Source: Halieaceae bacterium (lineage in GTDB: Bacteria; Pseudomonadota; Gammaproteobacteria; Pseudomonadales; Halieaceae). Taken from it: a stretch of DNA of 64,000 bases. The DNA lies in assembly GCA_902613175.1 (NCBI GenBank), contig CACMGJ010000010.1, forward strand, positions 1-64,000, given 5' to 3'. The translations under genes were made by a program, and so were the position numbers. Shown one piece after another: positions 48,512-58,198 of the stretch; position 1 is the stretch's first letter; each line of letters starts with the position of its first letter. The notes beneath the pieces are model-generated. The model saw only the letters and a program-made list of their open reading frames with translations. It did not search any database and had not been told where the DNA came from.

Positions 48512-49645
48512 TTACACTCTTTCGTTACTGGCCATCACATGCAGAACCGGTCTCGCATACATTTCGAGCGCTTGCTGACGTTCCGCTTCAGACAGCTCAT
48601 CAAACCGGGCAAGGTACGCTGATTGAGTGATGCTCGCCTCTGCTTCATCGCGATCTGATTTATCGATGGTGTAACCCAATGCTTCGCATGCCCAAAAGTT
48701 GGTTTTGAACAGTCGGTAATTGGCCACCATAGCGTCATCAATAAGCGACACGGCATCAGGTACCGACAGTGACGCTTGATTCAGAGGCTTGCCGAAATGG
48801 ATATGGACATGCCCTTTTTGTCCCTGAATACCTTGCGCGATACTTTCCAGATCTTCAAAGGGCGCCTTTTCGTACCCAGCCCCGTAAGCCAACTCCCGCG
48901 CTTTCATTACATCGCATGGATCGATTTCATAAGAAATCGTTAGCGGCACTATGTTGAGCTTGCCCAAAACCTCATCCGGCGACTCCGTGGATTTGTCGCG
49001 CGACAGCGTCAACATTTTTAAAACAGCGGCCTCCGTTCGGTCATTCCCATCCTTTGCCCGACCTTCCCGCTGCGCGATCCACAATGGTCCCTGATTTTCG
49101 ACAATCGCCTCACGCATGAAATTGGCCAGCTGCTTGGAGGCTGCGAGCTGTTGCTTCGGGCCGCTCAAGCTCCGCTTCACAATGAAACTCTTATTGACAC
49201 GCATCAGGTGTGACACCCACGGCTTCTGCAACAGATTATCGCCGATAGCAATTTGTGCCGTACGATGGCCCTCAATAACCAAGACACTGTTGGCGTACGC
49301 AGAATCCATAACAATATCGCGATGATTACTGATGAAGAGATACGACGCTTCGGTATCCAGTTGTTCGATACCTGAGTAGGAAAAGTATGAGGTTGCCTCT
49401 ACCACCCGATCGAGACGCGGCTTGACTAAGGCCTGGAAGCCGTCAACGGTGCTAACACCGACAAGCTGTGACCTCATGGTCCGCCGCGCAAATAAACGCA
49501 CGAGCCCGGGCATCCATTTGGCAATACGATTACCGCGCAAGGCGATCAGCGTATCGATAAACTCATTGTCCGACAGCAGTGTATCGATCACTGAACTGAC
49601 CTCATGGTCACGGTAGGGTCGAATGTCGTTGTAAAGATCTGTCAT
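48512..49645 (-). CDS. PlsC-like acyltransferase, divergent HX4D motif
   Basis: 377 residues. The acyltransferase entry motif is FISNHRDIVMDSAY: His is followed by five residues before the last Asp, so it is HX5D, or the nearer Asp of NHRD is used. The glycerol-phosphate-binding block QREGRAKDGNDRTEAAV and a later VPLTISYE block support a glycerolipid acyltransferase. No membrane segment is obvious beyond the N-terminal region. The product may act in phospholipid or lipid modification; the acceptor is unknown. It forms a pair with dinG. Confidence 0.8.
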   Translation of the reverse strand: MTDLYNDIRPYRDHEVSSVIDTLLSDNEFIDTLIALRGNRIAKWMPGLVRLFARRTMRSQLVGVSTVDGFQALVKPRLDRVVEATSYFSYSGIEQLDTEASYLFISNHRDIVMDSAYANSVLVIEGHRTAQIAIGDNLLQKPWVSHLMRVNKSFIVKRSLSGPKQQLAASKQLANFMREAIVENQGPLWIAQREGRAKDGNDRTEAAVLKMLTLSRDKSTESPDEVLGKLNIVPLTISYEIDPCDVMKARELAYGAGYEKAPFEDLESIAQGIQGQKGHVHIHFGKPLNQASLSVPDAVSLIDDAMVANYRLFKTNFWACEALGYTIDKSDRDEAEASITQSAYLARFDELSEAERQQALEMYARPVLHVMASNERV

Positions 49646-49816
49646 TGCTAAAAACGCTAATTAGTTAGGCTGTCATCTTCGAGAAAATTGGGGGTTTTAC
49701 CGAGTGCATCATTTCAAGCGTGAAGAATCCGACTATTACCTCATAAATGCTTTGATACGGCTCGCAATCTGGTAGCATCGCGTCCCGTCGTGAACCCTAC
49801 CTGCGGAGAAGAAGAG

Positions 49817-50041
49817 ATGGAAGCGTACAGTGCGTATTTAATGTTTTTGGGGGTGTCCTGCCTGTTGGTCAGCTGGTGCCTATTGCTCATCACAGCGTGG
49901 AAAGAAGATTACGCCTGGGGAATGTTCTCACTGCTGTTGCCACCCGTTGGCTACGGCTATGCACTCTTCCGGTTAGATTCAGCGAAAGAGACGCTTCTCC
50001 TAGCTGTGATCGGCTGGTTGCTGGTGATTCTCGGGCTCTAA
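49817..50041 (+). CDS. Small inner-membrane protein of unknown function
   Basis: 74 residues with at least two hydrophobic segments (LMFLGVSCLLVSWCLLLIT and the C-terminal LLAVIGWLLVILGL) and a central SLLLPPVGYGYALFRLD. The ATG at 49817 has GGAG 8 nt upstream, so I prefer it to the ORF-track GTG at 49790. I do not recognise the family. It lies between the divergent acyltransferase gene and rpsT. Confidence 0.7.
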   Translation: MEAYSAYLMFLGVSCLLVSWCLLLITAWKEDYAWGMFSLLLPPVGYGYALFRLDSAKETLLLAVIGWLLVILGL

Positions 50042-50132
50042 ATTAGACATTATCAGTATATGGGCTCTGAGCGGTTGACATCACCCTCGACGTCACCCAA
50101 TATCGGCGCCCTTTCAATTCTGGAGAGAATTC

Positions 50133-50402
50133 GTGGCGAACTCACCACAAGCTCGCAAGAGAGCGAAGCAGAACGATAAGCAACGTGCGCATAACGCAAG
50201 TCTGCGCTCACTCGTTCGCACCAAGATGAAGCAAGTACTCGCAGCGGTCAACGCCGGTGAGTGCGGGCGCGCGCAAGAAGCATACAATGCGGCCGTTCCA
50301 GTCATCGATCGTATGGCGAACAAAGGTATCATCAAAAAGAACAAAGCAGCACGTCACAAGAGCCGTCTAAACTCGAAAGTAAAGGCGCTAGCTGCTAGCT
50401 GA
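50133..50402 (+). CDS. rpsT: 30S ribosomal protein S20
   Basis: 89 residues, basic, with the S20 pattern ([39 protein letters not shown]). The start is GTG with GGAG close upstream. In E. coli rpsT also uses a non-AUG start and is autoregulated at translation. A TTGACA occurs at 50075-50080, but no good -10 is spaced correctly after it. Confidence 0.97.
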   Translation: MANSPQARKRAKQNDKQRAHNASLRSLVRTKMKQVLAAVNAGECGRAQEAYNAAVPVIDRMANKGIIKKNKAARHKSRLNSKVKALAAS

Positions 50403-50405
50403 ACT

Positions 50406-50427
50406 CAAGCCGCCATCCAGCGGCTTG
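50406..50427 (+). terminator. Hairpin after rpsT
   Basis: A perfect 8-bp stem CAAGCCGC/GCGGCTTG with a 6-nt loop, just beyond the rpsT stop. The following ATTGTG is a weak T tract, so it may be a terminator or a 3'-end stabilising hairpin. Confidence 0.6.
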
Positions 50428-50489
50428 ATTGTGAATATTCTATGCTAGTTTCACATCGCTCCACGGAGTGAGCTTGTTAAACTAGCGCC

Positions 50490-51359
50490 ATGCCGAAGGA
50501 CCCCACCAACGACGATAGTTACCGTTTTCTTTTTGAAGGCGCGGACATTCGTGGGGAGACCGTTATCCTCGATAACGTGCTAAAAGACCTGATTGGAAGC
50601 CACGCCTACGGACCCGGTGTTCAAACATTGCTCGGTGAATTTGCGGCGGCAACCGTAGTCATTTCAAACAACCTCAAGTTTGAAGGCCGCGTGGTCTTGC
50701 AGGGCCGCAGTGACGGCCCGATCTCGCTGGTCATGGTCGAGTGCTCCAGCGATGGCGATATCAGAGGCATTGCACGCGGCGAGCTAGAGGCACCAGAAGG
50801 CCCCATTAAGAGCCATTTACCCAATGGCGTTTTGACGCTCACCATCGAGCCAGAGGTTGGGCAGCGCTATCAAGGCATCATCGCGGTACAGCGAGATGAG
50901 TTAGCCGATGTGCTCAGCGACTACTTCGAGCAGAGCGAACAACTTGCCACCAAATTTTGGCTATCCACACGGGCTGGATTGTCAGCAGGCCTGATGCTCC
51001 AACAGCTGCCAAAGCAGCTCATCAACGACGAGGACGAGCGGCTAGATCAGTGGCAGACCCTTTGTGCGCTCGCTGACACGGTGACGCCCGACGAGCTGAT
51101 TGATACTGATACCGATCAATTGTTGTTCAAGCTTTTTAATGAATGGGATGTGAAGCGCTTTGAACCTAAGCGTATCCGTTTCTCATGCAATTGTTCGCGT
51201 GATCGCAGTTTGAATGCGATCCGTTTACTACCTAAACATGAGATCACCGAGCTCTTTGAGGAGCAACTGACGGTGACAATGAATTGCGAAATGTGTGGCG
51301 ATAGCTACCACTTTACGCGTAATGATATAGATCAGTCAGAGGAGCCTACGATCCACTGA
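50490..51359 (+). CDS. hslO: Redox-regulated chaperone Hsp33
   Basis: 289 residues, with the C-terminal zinc centre CxC near [10 protein letters not shown] and CxxC in [11 protein letters not shown]. Oxidation releases zinc and activates holdase activity in the cytosol. The core ([19 protein letters not shown]) matches Hsp33. About 40 nt separate it from pckA, so the two may be co-transcribed. Confidence 0.95.
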   Translation: MPKDPTNDDSYRFLFEGADIRGETVILDNVLKDLIGSHAYGPGVQTLLGEFAAATVVISNNLKFEGRVVLQGRSDGPISLVMVECSSDGDIRGIARGELEAPEGPIKSHLPNGVLTLTIEPEVGQRYQGIIAVQRDELADVLSDYFEQSEQLATKFWLSTRAGLSAGLMLQQLPKQLINDEDERLDQWQTLCALADTVTPDELIDTDTDQLLFKLFNEWDVKRFEPKRIRFSCNCSRDRSLNAIRLLPKHEITELFEEQLTVTMNCEMCGDSYHFTRNDIDQSEEPTIH

Positions 51360-51402
51360 TTGGGTAACTGTATCTCCACACTCACACTGGAAGCACATAC
51401 CA

Positions 51403-52965
51403 ATGACAGTTGAACAGAGTGCCAAAGCACCGATTAAACACACTGACAACACTGCAGCCCAACTTATTGAGATGGCATTAGACCGGAAAGAGGGCTGTTT
51501 GACAGATACCGGCGCACTTCGCGTCGAGACAGGGTACAGGACAGGTCGGTCTCCAGCCGACCGATTTATCGTTAGAGAACCCTCGAGCGAGGAGGCGATC
51601 GAGTGGGGCAGCGTTAACCGAGAGTTCGATGCGGCAGCCTTTGATGCGCTGTGGGATCGGGTGAAGGCGTATCTCGCCACCGGCGAACAATGGGTGCAGC
51701 ACCTCCACGTAGGCGAGCACCATGACCATTACATACCTGTGAGGGTTATGACAGGCACCGCGTGGCAAAGCCTGTTTGGTCGCAACATGTTCATTCGGCC
51801 CGAGAACTACAACCCCTCAGAAAAGCCAGAGTGGCAAATTATGAATGTTGCCGACTTTGTCTGTGATCCTGAGCGAGACGGAACCAGCTCGGACGGCACT
51901 GTCATCATCAACTTTGGCCAGCGCAAAGTGCTCATTGCGGGTATGCGTTATGCCGGTGAGATGAAGAAAGCGATGTTCTCGGTACAGAACTTCCTCCTTC
52001 CTGAAAAAGATGTGCTTCCCATGCACTGCTCAGCAAACATCGGTGACGAAGGGGATACAACTCTATTCTTTGGTCTTTCTGGCACGGGGAAAACCACCCT
52101 GTCGGCAGACCCCGCGCGCCACCTGATTGGTGACGATGAGCACGGCTGGGCGCAAGGCTCGGTATTTAACATCGAAGGCGGCTGCTACGCAAAGACCATC
52201 GACTTAAGTCAGAAAAACGAACCTATCATTTGGGATGCCATCCGGTTTGGCGCGATCGTCGAGAACGTGGCACTTAATGAGTCGCGACAAGCCGATTACT
52301 CAGACACGACCCTCACCGAAAATGGTCGCTGCTGCTACCCGCTCTATCACGTTGAGAAGCGCTCAGCCACGAACATGGGCGGCGAACCCAAGTGTGTAAT
52401 CTTCCTCACTTGCGATGTGTCCGGCGTGCTTCCGCCGGTGAGCTTGCTATCGAAAGAAGCGGCAGCCTTCCATTTCCTCTCAGGCTACACAGCCCGTGTT
52501 GGCTCGACCGAGCTTGGTGCCGAAGCCGGTATTCACCCAACCTTTAGCACCTGCTTTGGTGCTCCGTTTATGCCTCGCCCAGCTCAAGACTACGCAGACC
52601 TGCTAATGAAGCGTATTGAAGATTTCGGGTCGCAGGTCTACCTCATTAACACAGGCTGGACCGGTGGCTCGGGAGGCGCAGATGGCAAAGGTAATCGCTT
52701 CCCAATCCCAGTCACTCGTGCCGTAGTTGCCGCTGCTCAAAGCGGCGCCTTGCTCAATGTGGACACAAAGCACATCGATTCGCTGAATCTGGATTTCCCG
52801 ATCACAATTCCCGGTGTAGCCGACGAATACATCGACCCCAAAGCCAGCTGGGGAGATGATGATGCCTATGAAGAGCAGGCCAAGAAACTGGCTACCCTAT
52901 TCAAAGGCAACATCGAGAAGTTTGACGTCAGTGATGACATCGTTGCCGCCGGGCCTCAATTGTAA
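51403..52965 (+). CDS. pckA: Phosphoenolpyruvate carboxykinase (ATP)
   Basis: 520 residues, with the P-loop [14 protein letters not shown] and neighbouring [21 protein letters not shown] near residue 47, and the GWTGGSGG block. It converts oxaloacetate to PEP in gluconeogenesis. GGAAG lies 8 nt before the ATG. It ends in a strong hairpin terminator. Confidence 0.97.
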   Translation: MTVEQSAKAPIKHTDNTAAQLIEMALDRKEGCLTDTGALRVETGYRTGRSPADRFIVREPSSEEAIEWGSVNREFDAAAFDALWDRVKAYLATGEQWVQHLHVGEHHDHYIPVRVMTGTAWQSLFGRNMFIRPENYNPSEKPEWQIMNVADFVCDPERDGTSSDGTVIINFGQRKVLIAGMRYAGEMKKAMFSVQNFLLPEKDVLPMHCSANIGDEGDTTLFFGLSGTGKTTLSADPARHLIGDDEHGWAQGSVFNIEGGCYAKTIDLSQKNEPIIWDAIRFGAIVENVALNESRQADYSDTTLTENGRCCYPLYHVEKRSATNMGGEPKCVIFLTCDVSGVLPPVSLLSKEAAAFHFLSGYTARVGSTELGAEAGIHPTFSTCFGAPFMPRPAQDYADLLMKRIEDFGSQVYLINTGWTGGSGGADGKGNRFPIPVTRAVVAAAQSGALLNVDTKHIDSLNLDFPITIPGVADEYIDPKASWGDDDAYEEQAKKLATLFKGNIEKFDVSDDIVAAGPQL

Positions 52966-52990
52966 GCACATTCAACAGACCATAAAAAAA

Positions 52991-53011
52991 GGGGCTACTG
53001 CCCCGTTTTTT
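52991..53011 (+). terminator. Terminator after pckA, possibly bidirectional
   Basis: GGGGC-TACT-GCCCC followed by G and six T residues. It is preceded by seven A residues, so on the other strand it could also end the convergent RND operon. Confidence 0.8.
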
Positions 53012-53103
53012 ATCGTGTGTAATTTTCAATCACAGCTCGCTTTGAAGAGACCTCCGCAGAAAAGCGCGGCGGTGTAGCCTTTCCACCCTTTACCCTCTGC
53101 TCT

Positions 53104-56100
53104 TCAGACCAGGGGTGGTGATACGTCTCCATCTTGTCGCTCCAGTTCGCGCTTCGTCACGCTCGATAGGGTCTTACCGATATCATCACCCAACAGGTAG
53201 AGCGCAGGCACCAACACCAGCGTCACACCTGTGGCAAACATCACCCCAAATGACAAAGACACCACCATGGGAATTAGGAACTGAGCCTGAACACTGGTTT
53301 CCAGCATGATCGGTACGAGACCCACAAAGGTCGTCACTGAGGTCAGGATAATCGGTCGGAAACGATCGGTCGCTCCGTGTAACAGTGCATCGACCAAATC
53401 CATGCCCTCATCGCGAAGGTTATTAATCCGATCAATCAACACTAGGTTGTCGTTTACAACGACGCCCGCACAGGCGATGACGCCCATAATGGAAAACATA
53501 CTGACCTGCCAACCGAGCATCCAGTGACCAAAGATCGCGCCCATAAGCCCAAAAGGTACGGCCGTTAGAACCAAGAAGGGTTGCCAATAGGATTTAAAGG
53601 CGATCGCCATTAGCCCGAAGATAATCAGCATTGAGAGCGAGCCCATGTAGACCATTGCTTGCTGAAACTCGATCTCCTCCTGAAGCTCGCCGTCCATATT
53701 AATGGTCAACCCAGGATACCGTTGCAGCCACACAGGACCGTCATTTCGAAGTACCGACTCCACAATAGCTCGAGGCGGTGCGCCATCCTCGGACACGTCT
53801 GCACTGACCTCCAGAGTTCTAAGTCGGTCCAATCGTTCAATCGACTGATAACCGGTTTCAACACGGTAAGTGGCCACGGTCGAGAAAGGAACTTCAGCGC
53901 CATCACGGGTACGGATATACATTGAATTGATGTTAGCGATCGCTCGGCGCTCTGACTCTGGATAACGAATCATCACCCGGACATCCTCACCATCCCGGGG
54001 TATGCGCTGAACCTCTTCACCATAAAATGCCTGACGTATCTGTGTCGCCACATCAGCGAGCGAAATACCGAGCGTTTCAGCCGCTGGCTTCAAAGACAGC
54101 GCGAGCTCCTCTAATGGTGCATCGAAACTGTCCGTGACATCAAAGACGCCCGTGTAGCGCTCGAGTGCTCCGCGCACTTCCTCCGCAAGCACCTCAAGAT
54201 CAGCGATGCTATCGGATGCAAATAACAAGGAAATGGGCTTGCCTGGATCACGAATGGTGTAATCAAACCGCACGTCCTTGGCCTGAGAAAAATCACCTAG
54301 GCTTTGTCGTAGGCGCTTGGTCATTTCTTCCGTATCGAGATCATCGTTCACTGTTTGAACTAACAGATCGACTTTATTTCCGCCGGCAACGCCCAAGATG
54401 TTGTCTATGGCTGGCGTCTGCTGATAACGAGGCTGACTGTTGTAATCCGTCTTAATGGCCTCTGCCGCAGTGACCAAGCGGTCGCGCATGGCCTGCGAAG
54501 CGGCGAAAGCTCCACCCTGAGGCAGCTCGACAGTACCCACGACAAAATCTGAATTCACACGAGGGAAGAAGGCGCTCTTCAGATAACCGCCGCCGAACAA
54601 TGCCAAACTCAAACACAATAAAACTAGGAAGAAGCCACCCACCGAGGCGTGATTACGCAAGCACTTCTCGAGGAAGGGTCGATAGCGTTCGTTAGCAAAG
54701 CGCGCGAGCCAGCTTGCGCAAGCCATGCGAGTACGCGTTAACCAACCGGAATCGGGCACCTCTGGCTCAGGCTTCATGTGCGCCAGATGCGAGGGAAGAA
54801 TAAGTAAGCTCTCAATCAGCGAGAACGCCAGAGCCAGACAGACTACAACCGGAATTCCCTTTGACGCGGGTCCCCACTCCCCGGGTAAGAAGAACATGGG
54901 GGCAAAGAACACCATCGTACTGATGACGGCGAACACTACCGGCTTCACCACCTGACGCGTCCCCACCAGGGCACCGTGAACGCCACTCAAACCACGGGAC
55001 TGTGCCGAATGCACCGACTCTCCAACGATTATGGCGTCGTCAACGACGATGCCGAGCGTCAGCAGGAAAGCGAACAGGCTAATCATATTCAGCCCCTGCC
55101 CCGTGTAAGGCAGGAGGAAAAGCGTGCCCATGTAGGCGACCACGATACCGACCGACACCCAGAAGGCCAGCATAGGACGCAGGAACAACATCAACACGAT
55201 GATGACCAGCACTAAGCCGCCTAGACCATTGCTTACCAGTGTTCGCACCCGCTCTTTAAACGACTTCGAGGGATCCTGCCAAAACTCCAGCGATACGCCC
55301 TCGGGTAACGACAGCTCGCGCTCCTTGACCCAGGCCTTCACTGTATCCGTGGTCAAAATAACGTCTGGTGACGTTGTGACATAAACATTGAGACCCAGCG
55401 AGCGCTTGCCATTGAACTCGATATCGACGTCGATATCCTCAAAGGTATCCCTCACGGCAGCGACATCACTCAAGAGTAGTTCCTGCCCTGAGAAGTCACT
55501 TCTCAGGACAATCGACTCAAAGTCTGCTCTGTCGTAGGCCTGACCTCGGGTTTGAATCAGTAGATCACCGCTGTCTCGCTGGACCGCGCCGGCCGGCAGA
55601 TTGATAGAGGCAGAGCGGACAGCAGCTGCGACCTGATCGAAGGTCAGTTGATAACGTTGGAGGCTCTCTTCGGATACCTCGATCGATACTTCATAAGGAC
55701 GCGCCGTCTGGAGTTCGACAACGGATACCCAAGGCTGGCGCACAAGCTCGTCACGCAACGTCCCGCCGAGCTCTTTCATCTCCCGCTCACTTAGGTCCCC
55801 AAAAATTTGAACCCGCCCCATCTGGTGTCGGTGGGTGATTTCAGTGACAGTTGGCCGCTCCGCATCTGACGGGAAGCTTCTAATCGCATCGACACGCGTG
55901 TTGATGTCATTGGTCAGCTTTTGAGTCGGGTAATCGCTTTCCACCTCAACCAGTACTACGCCAACCCCCTCTCTAGAGGTCGACCGGAGCTCCTCGATCC
56001 CGTTGAGGTCGTGAATAGCCTCCTCAATGCGAACCGAAATTTGCTCTTCAACTTCTCGAGGACTCGCGCCGCGAAACTCCATGCGAATCTCGATCTGATT

Positions 56101-56229
56101 GATTTCAGGTGTGGGGAAGAACTGCTTATCCAGCTTGGGAATACTGGTGTACCCGCCAATGATGAGAAGCACCATGAGCAGATTGGCCGCGATGGGATTC
56201 TTAATGAACCACGCAATAGGTCCACTCAT
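53104..56229 (-). CDS. RND efflux permease
   Basis: 1041 residues with an RND layout: one N-terminal transmembrane segment, a large periplasmic loop, six segments, a second loop and five more. The proton-relay Asp pair in TM4 is present (LTLGIVVDDAIIVGESV). It belongs to the HAE1/AcrB-like group in broad terms, with no substrate evident. It follows a membrane-fusion protein gene with a 1-nt gap. No outer-membrane factor gene is in the window, so a TolC-like protein encoded elsewhere is probably used. Confidence 0.93.
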   Translation of the reverse strand: MSGPIAWFIKNPIAANLLMVLLIIGGYTSIPKLDKQFFPTPEINQIEIRMEFRGASPREVEEQISVRIEEAIHDLNGIEELRSTSREGVGVVLVEVESDYPTQKLTNDINTRVDAIRSFPSDAERPTVTEITHRHQMGRVQIFGDLSEREMKELGGTLRDELVRQPWVSVVELQTARPYEVSIEVSEESLQRYQLTFDQVAAAVRSASINLPAGAVQRDSGDLLIQTRGQAYDRADFESIVLRSDFSGQELLLSDVAAVRDTFEDIDVDIEFNGKRSLGLNVYVTTSPDVILTTDTVKAWVKERELSLPEGVSLEFWQDPSKSFKERVRTLVSNGLGGLVLVIIVLMLFLRPMLAFWVSVGIVVAYMGTLFLLPYTGQGLNMISLFAFLLTLGIVVDDAIIVGESVHSAQSRGLSGVHGALVGTRQVVKPVVFAVISTMVFFAPMFFLPGEWGPASKGIPVVVCLALAFSLIESLLILPSHLAHMKPEPEVPDSGWLTRTRMACASWLARFANERYRPFLEKCLRNHASVGGFFLVLLCLSLALFGGGYLKSAFFPRVNSDFVVGTVELPQGGAFAASQAMRDRLVTAAEAIKTDYNSQPRYQQTPAIDNILGVAGGNKVDLLVQTVNDDLDTEEMTKRLRQSLGDFSQAKDVRFDYTIRDPGKPISLLFASDSIADLEVLAEEVRGALERYTGVFDVTDSFDAPLEELALSLKPAAETLGISLADVATQIRQAFYGEEVQRIPRDGEDVRVMIRYPESERRAIANINSMYIRTRDGAEVPFSTVATYRVETGYQSIERLDRLRTLEVSADVSEDGAPPRAIVESVLRNDGPVWLQRYPGLTINMDGELQEEIEFQQAMVYMGSLSMLIIFGLMAIAFKSYWQPFLVLTAVPFGLMGAIFGHWMLGWQVSMFSIMGVIACAGVVVNDNLVLIDRINNLRDEGMDLVDALLHGATDRFRPIILTSVTTFVGLVPIMLETSVQAQFLIPMVVSLSFGVMFATGVTLVLVPALYLLGDDIGKTLSSVTKRELERQDGDVSPPLV

Positions 56230-56230
56230 A

Positions 56231-57424
56231 TCAGTTAACCGCTAGCTCTGTTGCAACACGTAATCCCGGGAAGAGCGTGTTGTTAAGCTGCGCCACCACC
56301 AAGTCGCCAGTAACTAAGCCGGACACCCAAACCGATCGCCCTTCGCGGTTAATAACTGCAACGTCACGGCGCTCTAACTTCGATTCATCATTGACGATCA
56401 GCACGTGACCATCGGGGCTCAATGCCGCATTCGTGAGTTCGATCACACCATCGACGGGTCGGCCAATGATTTGTGCGCGCGCAAACATACCGGGTGTCAA
56501 AGCGGGTCTTCCGTTTTCCAAATCGGGACTACCAGGGAACTCGGCAATCACCGTCGCGACGCGACTTCGCCGATCAAGCTCGGCCTCAGATCGTTTGATA
56601 TCAGCAGGAAATTGCCATGCTCGACCGCCAATGTCGACCGAAACAGACGAACTAGATCCGACTAAACCTCCCGAGGAAGTCAGCAACCGCTCGGGCAACA
56701 GGGCAAGCTGAGCGTCCGACAAAGGCAGCCGCAGCTCCATTGCCTCAAGTGCGTAAATCTGTGCGAGCGGAGTACCGTTTCCAACAAACTGCCCGATATC
56801 GACGCGCTTCTGTTGAACGCGTCCATCAAAAGGTGCCCTGATAATGGTGCGATCAAGCGCAAGCTCAGCAGCCGCGACATCCGCTTGAGCGGCCTTTACC
56901 GCCAGCTCTGCTGCTCGCAACTGCGGCTTCCTTAGGAAAAGATCGTTGGCTTCATCCGAACCCAGCTCTCGCCATTCGCGACGCGCCTGCCTGCTGCGTC
57001 CTCGCTCTTCGGCCAGACGTTGCTCGGCCTGTGCCAGCGAGGACTCGGCCCGCGCCAGCGCAAACTCATAGTCATTGCGTTCAATGGATAACAGCACGTC
57101 ATCTTTTTCGAAAAATCCACCGTCTGCGAAGGCATCACTTACCTCCACTACCTTGCCGGCCACCTGAGCCACAAGGTCCACCCGGCGCTTCGCGTCGATG
57201 GTACCTTGCGTGTGCACCAATAATTGGTGTGTTGCGGGCGTTGCCTCGATTACAGCCACCATCGGAGCGGGTCGATCGGGTGGTGGTCCAGCCTGCGGCT
57301 CCGATTTGGCTGTAAGAACCACCCACGTTAATGCAAGACCAGTAAGGGTAGCCACAGTGGCGATAGTTAACTTTCTCAGTGACAGGCGATTGGCCACTGT
57401 AGAAACCTCAGGGGTATCAGACAT
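56231..57424 (-). CDS. RND membrane fusion protein
   Basis: 397 residues with an N-terminal hydrophobic segment (about 18-38), the lipoyl half-motif VDLVAQVAGKVVEVS, a helical hairpin (about 125-185) and TIIRAPFDGRVQQKRVDIGQFV. It is the periplasmic adaptor of the permease encoded next to it and is probably anchored by the N-terminal helix. The 271 nt upstream hold divergent promoters for this operon and the peroxiredoxin gene. Confidence 0.93.
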   Translation of the reverse strand: MSDTPEVSTVANRLSLRKLTIATVATLTGLALTWVVLTAKSEPQAGPPPDRPAPMVAVIEATPATHQLLVHTQGTIDAKRRVDLVAQVAGKVVEVSDAFADGGFFEKDDVLLSIERNDYEFALARAESSLAQAEQRLAEERGRSRQARREWRELGSDEANDLFLRKPQLRAAELAVKAAQADVAAAELALDRTIIRAPFDGRVQQKRVDIGQFVGNGTPLAQIYALEAMELRLPLSDAQLALLPERLLTSSGGLVGSSSSVSVDIGGRAWQFPADIKRSEAELDRRSRVATVIAEFPGSPDLENGRPALTPGMFARAQIIGRPVDGVIELTNAALSPDGHVLIVNDESKLERRDVAVINREGRSVWVSGLVTGDLVVAQLNNTLFPGLRVATELAVN

Positions 57425-57694
57425 GTTTTGTTCCGTCGCGGAAAGCAGTCGACTTAATGGGGACTCATCAGTCCGAACTCAAGCCTGGTGTCTGGCTTTT
57501 GTCTCAGGTGAACTTGAACATTATACGGAGACGGGTCAGTTACCCGTTAAAAAACTTGTCACATTTTCGGGGCAATACCCAAGCGTCATCGAGAAAAATG
57601 GTCATCGCGTTAAATTCGGGTCAATCGCCACTTGCCTAGTGAGGGAGTTTTCGCGGACTATTTGCGGCTCAAACAAAACAATTTGGAGTTTTTC

Positions 57695-58174
57695 ATGGCG
57701 CTTACCACTGGAGACAAAGTCCCACCTTGCACACTATCTGTTATGAGCGAATCAGGTCCCGCACCGCTCTCTACTGATGATCTTTTCGGAGGTAAGCGCG
57801 TGCTGCTGTTTGCACTACCAGGCGCTTTCACACCCGGCTGTTCCATGGCTCACCTACCAGGTTACGTCGCCAATGCCGACAAGATTAAAGCAGCCGGCGT
57901 AGATTCAATCGCCTGCCTCTCGGTCAACGATGCATTTGTGATGGGCGCTTGGGGCGAGACTCAAAATGCCAGCGAAATCATCATGGTCGCCGATGGTAAT
58001 GCACAATTTACCGACGCCATGGGACTTACACTCGACGCAACCGGATTCGGTATGGGCAAGCGCAGTCAGCGCTATGCCATGTTGGTTGATGACGGCGTCA
58101 TTACTCATATCAACGTTGAAGAAGGGCCAGGCGTGGAAGCGAGCTCTGCAGAAACGATGATGGCGCTACTCTGA
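57695..58174 (+). CDS. Peroxiredoxin (Prx5 type)
   Basis: 159 residues. The peroxidatic Cys is in LPGAFTPGCSMAHLPGY, where Prx5 homologues have PGAFTPTC. The ATG at 57695 has GGAG 6 nt upstream and is preferred to the ORF-track start at 57632. No resolving-domain fusion is present, so an external thiol reductant is needed. It reduces hydroperoxides in the cytosol. It is a single-gene unit converging on the transporter. Confidence 0.94.
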   Translation: MALTTGDKVPPCTLSVMSESGPAPLSTDDLFGGKRVLLFALPGAFTPGCSMAHLPGYVANADKIKAAGVDSIACLSVNDAFVMGAWGETQNASEIIMVADGNAQFTDAMGLTLDATGFGMGKRSQRYAMLVDDGVITHINVEEGPGVEASSAETMMALL

Positions 58175-58198
58175 CAGATAAAATGGTTACTGCTGCGG

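Noticed and set aside
50075-50104. Strong rpsT promoter from the TTGACA at 50075
   Set aside because: The -35 is perfect but no acceptable -10 hexamer lies 16-18 nt downstream, so I left it out of the feature list.
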